Assembly: GCF_002884975.1 (NCBI RefSeq)
Contig: NZ_PJKB01000002.1
Span: forward strand, 391,368 to 455,367
From: Akkermansia muciniphila
GTDB taxonomy: Bacteria > Verrucomicrobiota > Verrucomicrobiia > Verrucomicrobiales > Akkermansiaceae
Direction: 5' to 3'
Length of the DNA: 64,000 bases
Below, in pieces: positions 18,727 through 25,866 of the stretch. Both the position numbers and the translations under genes were made by a program. The notes beneath the pieces were generated by a model, which saw nothing but the letters and a program-made list of their open reading frames with translations, was not told the DNA's origin and did not search any database. Every line of letters starts with the position of its first letter. Within the stretch, counting starts at the first letter, position 1.

Positions 18727-20217
18727 TCAGTAGCAGAGGCGTGCGGTGGAAAGGATGGCGGCGGGCAGATGGCGCAGCGTGTCCCCCGCCGTCAGGGTCT
18801 GCTGGGTGGAATCTCCGGAGGAGATGGCTATCTCGGAAGCACGGCCGCACAGGTAGGTTCCCAGAACGGCGGAGACCAGCAGTGATTCCCCTTGCGCCAG
18901 GAAGCCGCCGCAGACGCCCGCCAGCACGTCCCCCTGGCCGGCGGTAGCCATGCCGGGGCCTCCGGTGATGTTGTAAAAGAGGGGTTTTCCCCGCTGGGTG
19001 ACGATGGTGCGGGCCCCCTTGTAGACCAAGGCCGCTTCGTGCTCCTCCATGAAGCAGTCCGCAATGTCTGCCCGGATGGCGCAGTTGTCCGCATCCGGCA
19101 GAAGGCGGCGGATTTCCCCATGGTGCGGAGTAGCAAGGATGTGCTCTCCCAGGCTCCACTGCATGGCGGCAGCCAGGTTCAGACCGTCCGCATCCAGAAC
19201 AGCGGGAGTGCCGGTTTCCAAAATGAGGCGGATGGCCTCCGCGTCTTCCTCCGATACGGACCCGATGCCGGGGCCAATGAGGAAGGCGCTGAATGTCCGG
19301 AGGGATACGTCCGCATAGCTGTCCACGGGCCTGACCATGATTTCCGGCGGCATGGACGGCGCAATGAAGGGGTAGGCATCCCGGTGGACGTGCAGCGTCA
19401 CCAGTCCTGCTCCGGCCCGGAGGGCGGCTTCACAGCACAGCCTGGCCGCCCCCAGCATCCCTTCCGACCCGGCAATGACGCCAATGTGCCCGCGTTTGTT
19501 CTTATAATCCGTATAGGGCCTTGCAGAGAGGAATTTGGTAAGCCGGGAGGAGGTGATGAGTTCTGTGGCGGGCAGGGCCTGCACATGGAGTCCGGGAAGG
19601 TCAATGCAGGCCAGGCGCCCCGTGTGCAGGGTGGCATCATCATCCAGCAGCCCCTGCTTGACGGCTCCTATGCACATGGTGAAATCCGCCTCTATGGCGT
19701 TTTCCTGAGGCATTCCCGTATCCGGGTCAATTCCCGTGGGGATGTCTATTGCCACGGTTCGCACGGCTCCGCAGCGGTTCCGCAGGTAATTCATTTCCGC
19801 GCAGAGGTCGGAGATTTCCTGGCGGAGCAGCCCCCTGGCGCCAATGCCCAGCAGCCCGTCCAGCAGGATCATGGGCTTTCCCGTCCGGGGCAGGGGGGCT
19901 TCCTGGTATTCCTGGGGCGGAGGGGAGATTTCCGCCAGTTGGCGGACGGGCAGTTCCCCCCATTCGGAACGTGGATAGGCAGCCCGGAATCCGATTTCCC
20001 AGCCGTGCTGTTTCAGGATGTTGAGGACGGTGAGGGCGTCCCCGCCATTGTTGCCCTTTCCCACATAGGCTACGCATAGCCCGGGAGCCGGAAAGAACTG
20101 CATGACGGCTTCCGCAATGCCGGCAGAGGCCTGTTTCATGAGGGCCCTGGCAGGCGTTCCGCTGACGATGAGCTCGCGTTCCGCGATCTGCATATTTTCC
20201 GTGGAGCAAACTTTCAT
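18727..20217 (-). CDS. nnr: Bifunctional NAD(P)H-hydrate epimerase/dehydratase
   Basis: A 496-residue metabolite-repair enzyme that reconverts damaged NADHX/NADPHX. The N-terminal YjeF_N epimerase half (about 1-215) contains VGKGNNGGDALT and the AIDIPTGIDPDTG motif. The C-terminal ADP-dependent dehydratase half (about 225-496) contains GVIAGSEGMLGAARLC, ATPHHGEIRRL and the ribokinase-like GGPGMATAGQGDVLAG signature with its catalytic Asp. The length matches the fused bacterial enzyme. ATG 20217 follows an infA terminator, so this begins a new unit with radC downstream. Confidence 0.94.
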   Translation of the reverse strand: MKVCSTENMQIAERELIVSGTPARALMKQASAGIAEAVMQFFPAPGLCVAYVGKGNNGGDALTVLNILKQHGWEIGFRAAYPRSEWGELPVRQLAEISPPPQEYQEAPLPRTGKPMILLDGLLGIGARGLLRQEISDLCAEMNYLRNRCGAVRTVAIDIPTGIDPDTGMPQENAIEADFTMCIGAVKQGLLDDDATLHTGRLACIDLPGLHVQALPATELITSSRLTKFLSARPYTDYKNKRGHIGVIAGSEGMLGAARLCCEAALRAGAGLVTLHVHRDAYPFIAPSMPPEIMVRPVDSYADVSLRTFSAFLIGPGIGSVSEEDAEAIRLILETGTPAVLDADGLNLAAAMQWSLGEHILATPHHGEIRRLLPDADNCAIRADIADCFMEEHEAALVYKGARTIVTQRGKPLFYNITGGPGMATAGQGDVLAGVCGGFLAQGESLLVSAVLGTYLCGRASEIAISSGDSTQQTLTAGDTLRHLPAAILSTARLCY

Positions 20218-20252
20218 GGCGCGTTGGTGGAGTCAGTCCGCACTCTACGCTA

Positions 20253-20286
20253 AAAAACCTTCTCCGGCAAGCCGGAGAAGGTTTTT
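20253..20286 (-). terminator. Rho-independent terminator of infA
   Basis: A perfect 15-bp stem AAAAACCTTCTCCGG/CCGGAGAAGGTTTTT with a CAAG loop, 26 nt beyond the infA stop on the minus strand. The A-tract on the plus strand gives the U-tract. Confidence 0.9.
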
Positions 20287-20311
20287 CGTAAAAGGAGTGA
20301 ATCCGGAACGG

Positions 20312-20827
20312 TTAACCGATACGGAAGGTGATGCGCGCCTTGGTCATGTCATAGGGGGACATTTCCATGCGGACCTTGTCGCCTACCACGATTTTGATGA
20401 ACCGCTTGCGCATCTTGCCGGAGATATGGGCCAGCACTTCGTGCCCGTTGGGCAGGCGCACCTTGAACATGGTGCCTGCCAGCACGGCGCAGATGGTGCC
20501 TTCCACTTCAATCTCACTTTCGGAGTTTTCTTCCTTGGGCGCTGACTTGCTGAAATGCCTCCTGCCCTTGTGACGTCCTCCGCCTCCCTGCGGGCGCGGG
20601 CGGTTCGGTCCGCCTCCGGGGCGCGGGCCCCCGCCTGTTCTGGCTCCTCCCGGGCCAGCGGACTGTCCGGCCGGGCGCGCAGGGCCGGTGCCGCTTCCTG
20701 CGGGCCGGGGCTGTCCTGGACGGCTGCCGTTGCCGGCCGGTCTTGTGCTGCTGCCCGCCGGCCTGGGGCCGGGGCGGGAATTCTGTCCGCCGGTAGGGCG
20801 GTTGCTGGGTCTTGGATTCGGGCTGAT
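20312..20827 (-). CDS. infA: Translation initiation factor IF-1 with RG-rich N-terminal tail, AUC start
   Basis: The C-terminal 65 residues are a standard IF-1 S1/OB fold ([41 protein letters not shown], ending KARITFRIG). It binds the 30S A-site during initiation. The first ATG/GTG/TTG in this frame is GTG 20506, which falls inside the first beta strand (E. coli IEMEGT) and would truncate the fold. The frame stays open upstream to 20848 and encodes about 100 residues of Gly, Pro, Arg, Asn, Ser and Gln (for example [27 protein letters not shown]), then a basic RHKGRRHF patch. No canonical start exists there. AAGGAG at 20834-20839 lies 6 nt before ATC 20827, which I take as the start (171 residues). 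The promoter at 20885-20912 and its expected start site agree. A sequencing error ATG to ATC is the main alternative. Confidence 0.72.
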   Translation of the reverse strand: MSPNPRPSNRPTGGQNSRPGPRPAGSSTRPAGNGSRPGQPRPAGSGTGPARPAGQSAGPGGARTGGGPRPGGGPNRPRPQGGGGRHKGRRHFSKSAPKEENSESEIEVEGTICAVLAGTMFKVRLPNGHEVLAHISGKMRKRFIKIVVGDKVRMEMSPYDMTKARITFRIG

Positions 20828-20839
20828 AGGATTCTCCTT
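20825..20839 (-). promoter_or_regulatory. Ribosome binding site and ATC start codon of infA
   Basis: Minus-strand AAGGAG (20839-20834), spacer AATCCT, then ATC (20827-20825). This is the best Shine-Dalgarno in the region. The codon at ideal spacing is ATC, in frame with IF-1, and no ATG is available in any frame within the leader. Confidence 0.7.
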
Positions 20840-20884
20840 GTAAGGTTAAAATGAACGCGCGTGTACGAATTTTCGCGCAGGCGA

Positions 20885-20912
20885 ATAATAGGCCATATTT
20901 CCACGAGGGCAA
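20885..20912 (-). promoter_or_regulatory. Promoter of infA
   Basis: On the minus strand TTGCCC (20912-20907), a 16-nt spacer, then TATTAT (20890-20885). This predicts a leader of about 50 nt before the ATC start. The out-of-frame ATG at 20904 lies upstream of the predicted start site. Confidence 0.6.
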
Positions 20913-21003
20913 GCCCCGAATGTGAAAACGCCGCAATTAAGCCGCGATTCTCCGGGCAGAGGGGAAAAAAGCCTTCAAAAGGGGAGTAATAGAGAAAAAG
21001 TAT

Positions 21004-21033
21004 TTGACATTTACGTGAATAATCATTAGGAAT
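21004..21033 (+). promoter_or_regulatory. Promoter of rplM-rpsI
   Basis: TTGACA (21004-21009), 17 nt, then TAGGAAT (21027-21033), 61 nt before the rplM start. The -35 is consensus and the -10 is weak. Confidence 0.55.
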
Positions 21034-21093
21034 GCGCCCCCGAATTGGAAGATTACGGCAGGATGCCGAAAACCGAGAACGAAGAATTGAACC

Positions 21094-21522
21094 ATGAAGA
21101 CCTTCTCAGCCAAACCGCAAGAAGTAGAGCGCAAATGGTATGTTATAGACGCTGCCGACAAGGTGCTCGGCCGTGTTGCCGTTGAAGCGGCTAACATTTT
21201 GCGTGGCAAGAACAAGACAATTTTCACCCCCCACGTTGATTGTGGCGACTTTGTCATTATCGTAAACGCGGACAAGGTGGTGCTGACCGGCAACAAGGAA
21301 AACGCCAAGATTTACACCCGTTTCTCCGGCTACGTCGGCGGCAAGCAGGTGGACACTCCCCGGAAAATCCGCGCCCGCCGTCCCGAACTTCTTCTGGAAC
21401 TGGCCGTCAAGGGCATGGTGCCTCACACCCGCCTGGGCCGTCAGCAAATGTCCAAGCTGAAGGTTTACGCCGGTGCCGGTCATCCGCATGAAGCCCAGCA
21501 GCCCACCGCCATCACTCTCTAA
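21094..21522 (+). CDS. rplM: 50S ribosomal protein L13
   Basis: A 142-residue ribosomal protein L13, an early-assembly protein of the large subunit. Recognised by [20 protein letters not shown], the central [19 protein letters not shown] and the C-terminal [21 protein letters not shown]. Length is normal. Directly followed by rpsI after 15 nt, the universal L13-S9 pair. Divergent from infA. Confidence 0.98.
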   Translation: MKTFSAKPQEVERKWYVIDAADKVLGRVAVEAANILRGKNKTIFTPHVDCGDFVIIVNADKVVLTGNKENAKIYTRFSGYVGGKQVDTPRKIRARRPELLLELAVKGMVPHTRLGRQQMSKLKVYAGAGHPHEAQQPTAITL

Positions 21523-21537
21523 CCGATTTTTCCAGAC

Positions 21538-21933
21538 ATGAGTCAGACAACCCCATTCAACGCCACCGGCCGTCGCAAGACCGCCATTGCACACGCTTGG
21601 CTTACTGAAGGTTCCGGCCGCATCACGATCAACCGCCGCGGTTTTGAAGAATACCTTCCCACCGTCCAGTTGCAGAACGCCGTTCTTCAACCCTTCCAGG
21701 TGACCAACACCATGAACAAATTCGACGTGAACGTCGTCACCAAGGGCGGCGGCATTCACGGCCAGGTGGGCGCTATCCGCATGGCGATCGCCCGCGCCCT
21801 GGTCCAGGTTGATGAAGCTTCCCGCGCCCAGCTGCGTGAATTCGGTCTCCTGACCCGTGATTCCCGCATGAAGGAACGTAAAAAGCCCGGTCGTCCCGGC
21901 GCCCGCAAGCGTTACCAGTTCTCCAAGCGCTAA
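21538..21933 (+). CDS. rpsI: 30S ribosomal protein S9
   Basis: A 131-residue S9. ATGRRKTAIAHAWL at the N-terminus, GGGIHGQVGAIRMAIARAL in the middle, and the basic C-terminal tail KKPGRPGARKRYQFSKR that reaches the P-site tRNA. The final Lys-Arg is conserved. Co-transcribed with rplM and ends at a strong terminator. Confidence 0.98.
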   Translation: MSQTTPFNATGRRKTAIAHAWLTEGSGRITINRRGFEEYLPTVQLQNAVLQPFQVTNTMNKFDVNVVTKGGGIHGQVGAIRMAIARALVQVDEASRAQLREFGLLTRDSRMKERKKPGRPGARKRYQFSKR

Positions 21934-21978
21934 GCTTGGCTGGTTGCGAAGGAACTGGTCCTACCATTTCTTTCTCGG

Positions 21979-22011
21979 AAAAGGAGTGCTCCCTGTGGAG
22001 TACTCCTTTTT
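21979..22011 (+). terminator. Rho-independent terminator of rplM-rpsI
   Basis: AAAAGGAGTGCTCC/GGAGTACTCCTTTT, a 14-bp stem with one wobble and a CTGT loop, running into T5. Confidence 0.88.
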
Positions 22012-22050
22012 CGTTGCCGGGGAGGCCGGTTATTGTTATGAAGGAGTGCC

Positions 22051-22461
22051 ATGACGACAGAGCCTCAGGAAGACACAGCTACGGAACCTTCCCTGGAAGA
22101 AGAGAAAACTACAAGGTTTCTCTTCCCGCTTGCCCCTTTGCTTGGCGCGCCGCTTCTGCTCCTGGTGGACTCTTTTTTGAGACATTCCCATTACGCCAGT
22201 TTTAATGCGCCCAAGGTGGTCAAATACGGCCCGGGTTTTCCTTTTTTCCAGTTTGCGAGTGTTGCCTTGTATTTCTACCTGGCTTACGCAGCTTTTAAGA
22301 AAGGCCTTTCCGGCTGGGGCTGGGTGTTTGGATCCCTGGCGGTGGCGTTCAATCCCTTCCCGGCGTTTTCCACGGGGATCGTAGGTGATTCTACGGCATG
22401 GGGGCTGGCTGTAGTCATGGCCATCATCGTCATGGTGAAGGCCTTGATTGACCGGGAGTGA
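22051..22461 (+). CDS. Hypothetical three-helix membrane protein
   Basis: Not recognised. 136 residues: an acidic N-terminus of about 20 residues, then three hydrophobic segments (about 23-42, 63-83, 92-130). AAGGAG lies 4 nt before ATG, a good ribosome site. It stands alone between the S9 terminator and the convergent rlmH gene. Membrane location is the only supported statement. Confidence 0.7.
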   Translation: MTTEPQEDTATEPSLEEEKTTRFLFPLAPLLGAPLLLLVDSFLRHSHYASFNAPKVVKYGPGFPFFQFASVALYFYLAYAAFKKGLSGWGWVFGSLAVAFNPFPAFSTGIVGDSTAWGLAVVMAIIVMVKALIDRE

Positions 22462-22475
22462 CTGAGTATTGAAAT

Positions 22476-22913
22476 TTACCGATGGTACGGCGTTCCCGCC
22501 AGGATGGTGTGGCAGCGGTATAGCTGTTCCAGCAATACGACGAGCGCCAGCTCATGCTGGAGGGTGAATTTGCTCAACGCCAGGATATGGTCACACCGGG
22601 AACGCAGTTCCTCCGTATGGCCGTCCGAGGCTCCGATGAGGAACGCGATGCGGCGCACGGAACGCATCTGCCAGTCCCGCGCCAGCTTGACCAGCTTCTC
22701 CGTAGTCCAGAGTTCTCCGCGTTCGTCCATGGCAATGCGCAGACAGCCCTCGCTGGCGGCCAGCAGGCGCTCTGAAACGTCTTTGGAGCTTCCGTCCCTG
22801 ACGAGTTTGAGTTCCGCCTTGCCGAACGGCTTGAGGCGGTTGAGATAAAGTTCCACGCCTTCCCGGGCGTAGTTGAGGGCCGGCTTGCCCGCGGCCAGAA
22901 TGAGGAATTGCAT
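22476..22913 (-). CDS. rlmH: 23S rRNA pseudouridine-1915 N3-methyltransferase
   Basis: A 145-residue SPOUT-class methyltransferase that modifies pseudouridine 1915 in helix 69 of 23S rRNA using SAM. Key features are [16 protein letters not shown] (SAM-binding knot) and the C-terminal [16 protein letters not shown], including the catalytic-site Tyr-His. Length is typical. It begins 7 nt after the uvrC stop, so it is in a uvrC-rlmH operon. Confidence 0.96.
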   Translation of the reverse strand: MQFLILAAGKPALNYAREGVELYLNRLKPFGKAELKLVRDGSSKDVSERLLAASEGCLRIAMDERGELWTTEKLVKLARDWQMRSVRRIAFLIGASDGHTEELRSRCDHILALSKFTLQHELALVVLLEQLYRCHTILAGTPYHR

Positions 22914-22919
22914 GTGAGG

Positions 22920-24488
22920 TCAGGCGTTGGGGGATGAGTTGAGATAATCCAGCAGGTTGCGCGCCCAGGTTTCCGAGATGCCGCGGATGGCGGCTATGGA
23001 GGCGGGGTCCGCCTTTCTGATGGCGGCCACGGATTTGAATTTTTCCAGCAGCAGGCTTTTTTTGGAGGCGCTCATGCCCGGAGCGTCGTCCAGGGCGCTT
23101 TCCCGCATGCGCTTCCGGTAAAGCAGCTCGTTGTACCCGTTGGCAAACCGGTGCGCTTCGTCGCGGATGCGCTGCATGAGTTTGAGGGCTCCCGTACTGT
23201 GCGGCAGGCACAGGGGCTGTGACTGGTGGGGGAAGAATATCTCCTCCCTCTGCTTGGCCAGGCCCACGATGGGCATGTCCCCCAGTCCGATGGCCTCCAG
23301 GTCCGCCAGGGCGGAGGAAAGCTGGCCCTTGCCGCCGTCCACCACCACCAGGTCCGGAACCTTGATGGGGGCTTTCCCTTCCGCGCTGAGTTTTTTGAGC
23401 CATTGGTACAGGCTCATGCCTGCGGGACGGGAAGCCACGGCGTCACTTTCCGCCAGAATGCGGGAATAGCGCCGCCGGATGACTTCCGACATGGAGGCAA
23501 AGTCATTCTGGCCGTCCACGGTGCGGATGCGGTAGCGGCGGTACGCCTTGTTGTCCGGCCTGCCGTTGGTGAACCGCACCATGGAGGCTACGATGTGGTT
23601 GGAGGAGACGTTGGAAATGTCAAAGCATTCCATGATAGCGGGGGGCTCTTCCAGCCCAAGGGCCAGCCCCAGTTCCTTCATGTCCTCCGCCGGACGCACG
23701 GTGCCGGGCAGGTTGGGCGTTCCCTTCTGGAACCTCCGCGCGGGCTCCAGCACCTTGACCAGGTTGTCCCGGATGTCCCGCAGGTAGGCGGCGCGTTCAA
23801 AGTCCAGCTCGTCGGAGGCCTGCATCATCTCCCCGGTCAATTCGTCCAGGGCGCTTTTTTTCCCCGTTCCTTCCAGCAGGCGCACCGCCTGGTCAAAGTT
23901 CCGGTTGTAGTCACTGGCGGAAATGCGGCCTATGCACGGGGCGGAGCAATTGCGTATCACGTCCGCATGGCAGTGACGGAAGTCGTTGAGGCCGGGATTC
24001 CTGGCCTTGCAGGTCCGCAGGCGGAAGTGCCTGTTAATCCATTCCTGCGTGGCGTACAGCGCCTGGGCATGGACAAAGGGGCCGAAGTAGCGCGCCCCGT
24101 CATCCTTCCGCACCCGCGCCAGCTGGAAGCGCGGCAGTTGCTCCCCCTTGGGGATTTTCAGCAGGGGGTAGCGCTTGTCATCCTTCATCTGGATGTTGTA
24201 ATGCGGGCGGTACTGCTTGATGAGCTTGCTTTCCAGCAGAAAAGCCTCCTGGTCGTTCCTGGTTTCAAAGTAGTCGAATGACGCGATGGCGTTGATGAGC
24301 GCCCGTGTCTTGTGGTTGGAGAGGGTGGCCCCGGTGGGGGAAAAGTAGTTGCCCAGGCGGCGGTGGAGGTCCTTCGCCTTGCCTACGTAAATGGTATTCC
24401 CCAGGGCGTCTTTCATGATGTAAACGCCGGGTTTATGCGGGGTTTGCCTCCAGAGTTCCTTCAGGGATGGTTTTTCACGATCTGCCAC
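22920..24488 (-). CDS. uvrC: Excinuclease ABC subunit C
   Basis: Nuclease subunit of nucleotide excision repair. It cuts both sides of the lesion in the UvrB-DNA complex. Domains in order are an N-terminal GIY-YIG nuclease (KPGVYIMKDALGNTIYVGKAKDLHRRL), a UVR motif that binds UvrB (about residue 190, LDFERAAYLRDIRDNL), and an RNase H-like endonuclease (IMECFDISNVSSNHIVASMV, VPDLVVVDGGKGQL). A C-terminal HhH region closes the protein (IRKADPASIAAIRGISETWA). At 522-540 residues it is shorter than the usual 600 or so. ATG 24542 would add a hydrophobic 18-residue leader unlike the family, so GTG 24488 is my choice, with modest confidence. Neither start has a clear Shine-Dalgarno. Confidence 0.93.
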   Translation of the reverse strand: MADREKPSLKELWRQTPHKPGVYIMKDALGNTIYVGKAKDLHRRLGNYFSPTGATLSNHKTRALINAIASFDYFETRNDQEAFLLESKLIKQYRPHYNIQMKDDKRYPLLKIPKGEQLPRFQLARVRKDDGARYFGPFVHAQALYATQEWINRHFRLRTCKARNPGLNDFRHCHADVIRNCSAPCIGRISASDYNRNFDQAVRLLEGTGKKSALDELTGEMMQASDELDFERAAYLRDIRDNLVKVLEPARRFQKGTPNLPGTVRPAEDMKELGLALGLEEPPAIMECFDISNVSSNHIVASMVRFTNGRPDNKAYRRYRIRTVDGQNDFASMSEVIRRRYSRILAESDAVASRPAGMSLYQWLKKLSAEGKAPIKVPDLVVVDGGKGQLSSALADLEAIGLGDMPIVGLAKQREEIFFPHQSQPLCLPHSTGALKLMQRIRDEAHRFANGYNELLYRKRMRESALDDAPGMSASKKSLLLEKFKSVAAIRKADPASIAAIRGISETWARNLLDYLNSSPNA

Positions 24489-24600
24489 GGGGGTTATTAT
24501 GCCATATGCGGCAAGAAATGAAACTGCGGAAACGTACTGCATTACGGCTACTTGGCTTGCCTAGGAAGACATCTTCTGTATAATCCCCTACGTCTTTTGT

Positions 24601-25383
24601 ATGAATCCTGTACCGTTTACCACGCTGGCTGCCGCCATGGACTTTGTGGTGGGAGATAGAAACTATCCCCTCTCCGAGCTGTTTATGAAAGGCGGCTTCA
24701 TCATGTGGCCGCTGCTCCTGTTGTCCATCGCCGGAGTGGTGGTGCTGGTCATGTGCTGTTTTTCCACCCGCGCCTCCGCCGTTCTGCCCACCAAGCTGGT
24801 GGAACAGGCGGAATCCTTCATCCGCAAGAGGGATTACACGGGCTTGTCCATCCTCTGCAAGGATGGGGATTCCTGTTACGCGCGCGTGATGCTGACGGTA
24901 GCCAGTTTCATGCTCCGCAATCCTTCCGCCCAGTTTGAGGAGGTAAGGGAAATAGCGGCCGCGGAAGGCGGACGGCAGGCGGGTTTCCTGAGCCGCCAGA
25001 TTTCCTGGCTCTCGGACATCGGCGCGCTGGCTCCCATGCTCGGGCTGCTGGGTACCGTGGTCGGGATGATGAAAACCTTCTTTGAGATCGCCAACGGTGA
25101 TTTCTCCGGCGGCAAGCAGCGCATTGACATGGCCGGCGGCGTGGCGGAAGCCCTGATCACCACGGCGGGCGGCCTGATGCTGGGTATTCCCGCCATTCTG
25201 GCGTATGTGTACTTCCGCAGCCGGGTGCACAAGCGCGTGGGGGACCTGGAGGCCGCGGTAACGCACAGTGTTTCCGTAGTCGCCACCCAGCTCCAGAAGC
25301 CGCGCGCGGGGGCGTTCCATGAGGAGGAACTCCCCAGAGTGCCCGTGGACCCCACCTCCCTGCGCGACGTGCGCGGGCTTTAA
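24601..25383 (+). CDS. exbB: MotA/TolQ/ExbB proton channel family protein
   Basis: A 260-residue inner-membrane channel subunit that, with ExbD/TolR, turns proton flow into work for TonB- or Tol-type systems. First helix is FIMWPLLLLSIAGVVVLVMC. The conserved ExbB core ISWLSDIGALAPMLGLLGTVVGM and GVAEALITTAGGLMLGIPAI spans about 135-210. It is the first gene of a six-gene operon (exbB, exbD, TPR protein, GT51, inositol monophosphatase, ispF), all with short gaps or overlaps. Which partner it energises is not decided by sequence. Confidence 0.9.
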   Translation: MNPVPFTTLAAAMDFVVGDRNYPLSELFMKGGFIMWPLLLLSIAGVVVLVMCCFSTRASAVLPTKLVEQAESFIRKRDYTGLSILCKDGDSCYARVMLTVASFMLRNPSAQFEEVREIAAAEGGRQAGFLSRQISWLSDIGALAPMLGLLGTVVGMMKTFFEIANGDFSGGKQRIDMAGGVAEALITTAGGLMLGIPAILAYVYFRSRVHKRVGDLEAAVTHSVSVVATQLQKPRAGAFHEEELPRVPVDPTSLRDVRGL

Positions 25384-25419
25384 CAGGAAGCGGCTCCGCT
25401 CCCAACACCGGAAAAACGT

Positions 25420-25866
25420 ATGAAATTCCATTATAAAATGCCCAATCCCATCGGGTTCCAGCTGGCCCCCATGCTGGACATTGTTTTTCTGCTGCTGGTG
25501 TTTTTCATCGTGACCCAGACGTTTGAGGATGACGAGCCGGACCTTTCCATCAACCTTCCCTCCGCGGAGACTCCCAAGCCTGGTGAAAGCGTTTCCAATG
25601 AAATCACCGTGAATATCCGGAAAGACGGCACGGTGGTCATCAACCGCCAGCCGTACACCATGCCGCAGCTGGAAGACAAGCTTCTTTCCGTCGCCCGGCT
25701 GGATAAAACCATGCTCGTCCGCATCCGCGTGGATGAGAAGGCGGAATCCGGCGTGGTGGTGCATGTGATGGACGCCTGCCTGAAGGCCGGCCTGAACAAC
25801 GTTTCCTTTTCCACGCGGCCTCCGGCTCCGTCTTCCGTCAATGTTTCCAACCCCCAAGCTTCATGA
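25420..25866 (+). CDS. exbD: ExbD/TolR family biopolymer transport protein
   Basis: A 148-residue single-span protein: short cytoplasmic N-terminus, transmembrane helix LAPMLDIVFLLLVFFIVTQTF with the conserved proton-carrying Asp, and a periplasmic domain (NEITVNIRKDGTVVINRQPY, LVRIRVDEKAESGVVVHVMDAC). It forms the ion channel with the ExbB-like protein 36 nt upstream. Its stop overlaps the start of the TPR gene by 4 nt, indicating translational coupling. Confidence 0.9.
   Translation: MKFHYKMPNPIGFQLAPMLDIVFLLLVFFIVTQTFEDDEPDLSINLPSAETPKPGESVSNEITVNIRKDGTVVINRQPYTMPQLEDKLLSVARLDKTMLVRIRVDEKAESGVVVHVMDACLKAGLNNVSFSTRPPAPSSVNVSNPQAS

Noticed and set aside
18892..20079. 395-codon plus-strand open frame
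   Set aside because: Antisense of the NAD(P)H-hydrate repair gene; no family features.
20383..20936. Alternative open frames with ATG overlapping the infA tail (20383-20904, 20514-20936)
   Set aside because: Their translations contain mixed Trp/Cys/Arg-rich shadow sequence, their start codons lie upstream of the predicted infA promoter, and neither joins the IF-1 fold without a frameshift.
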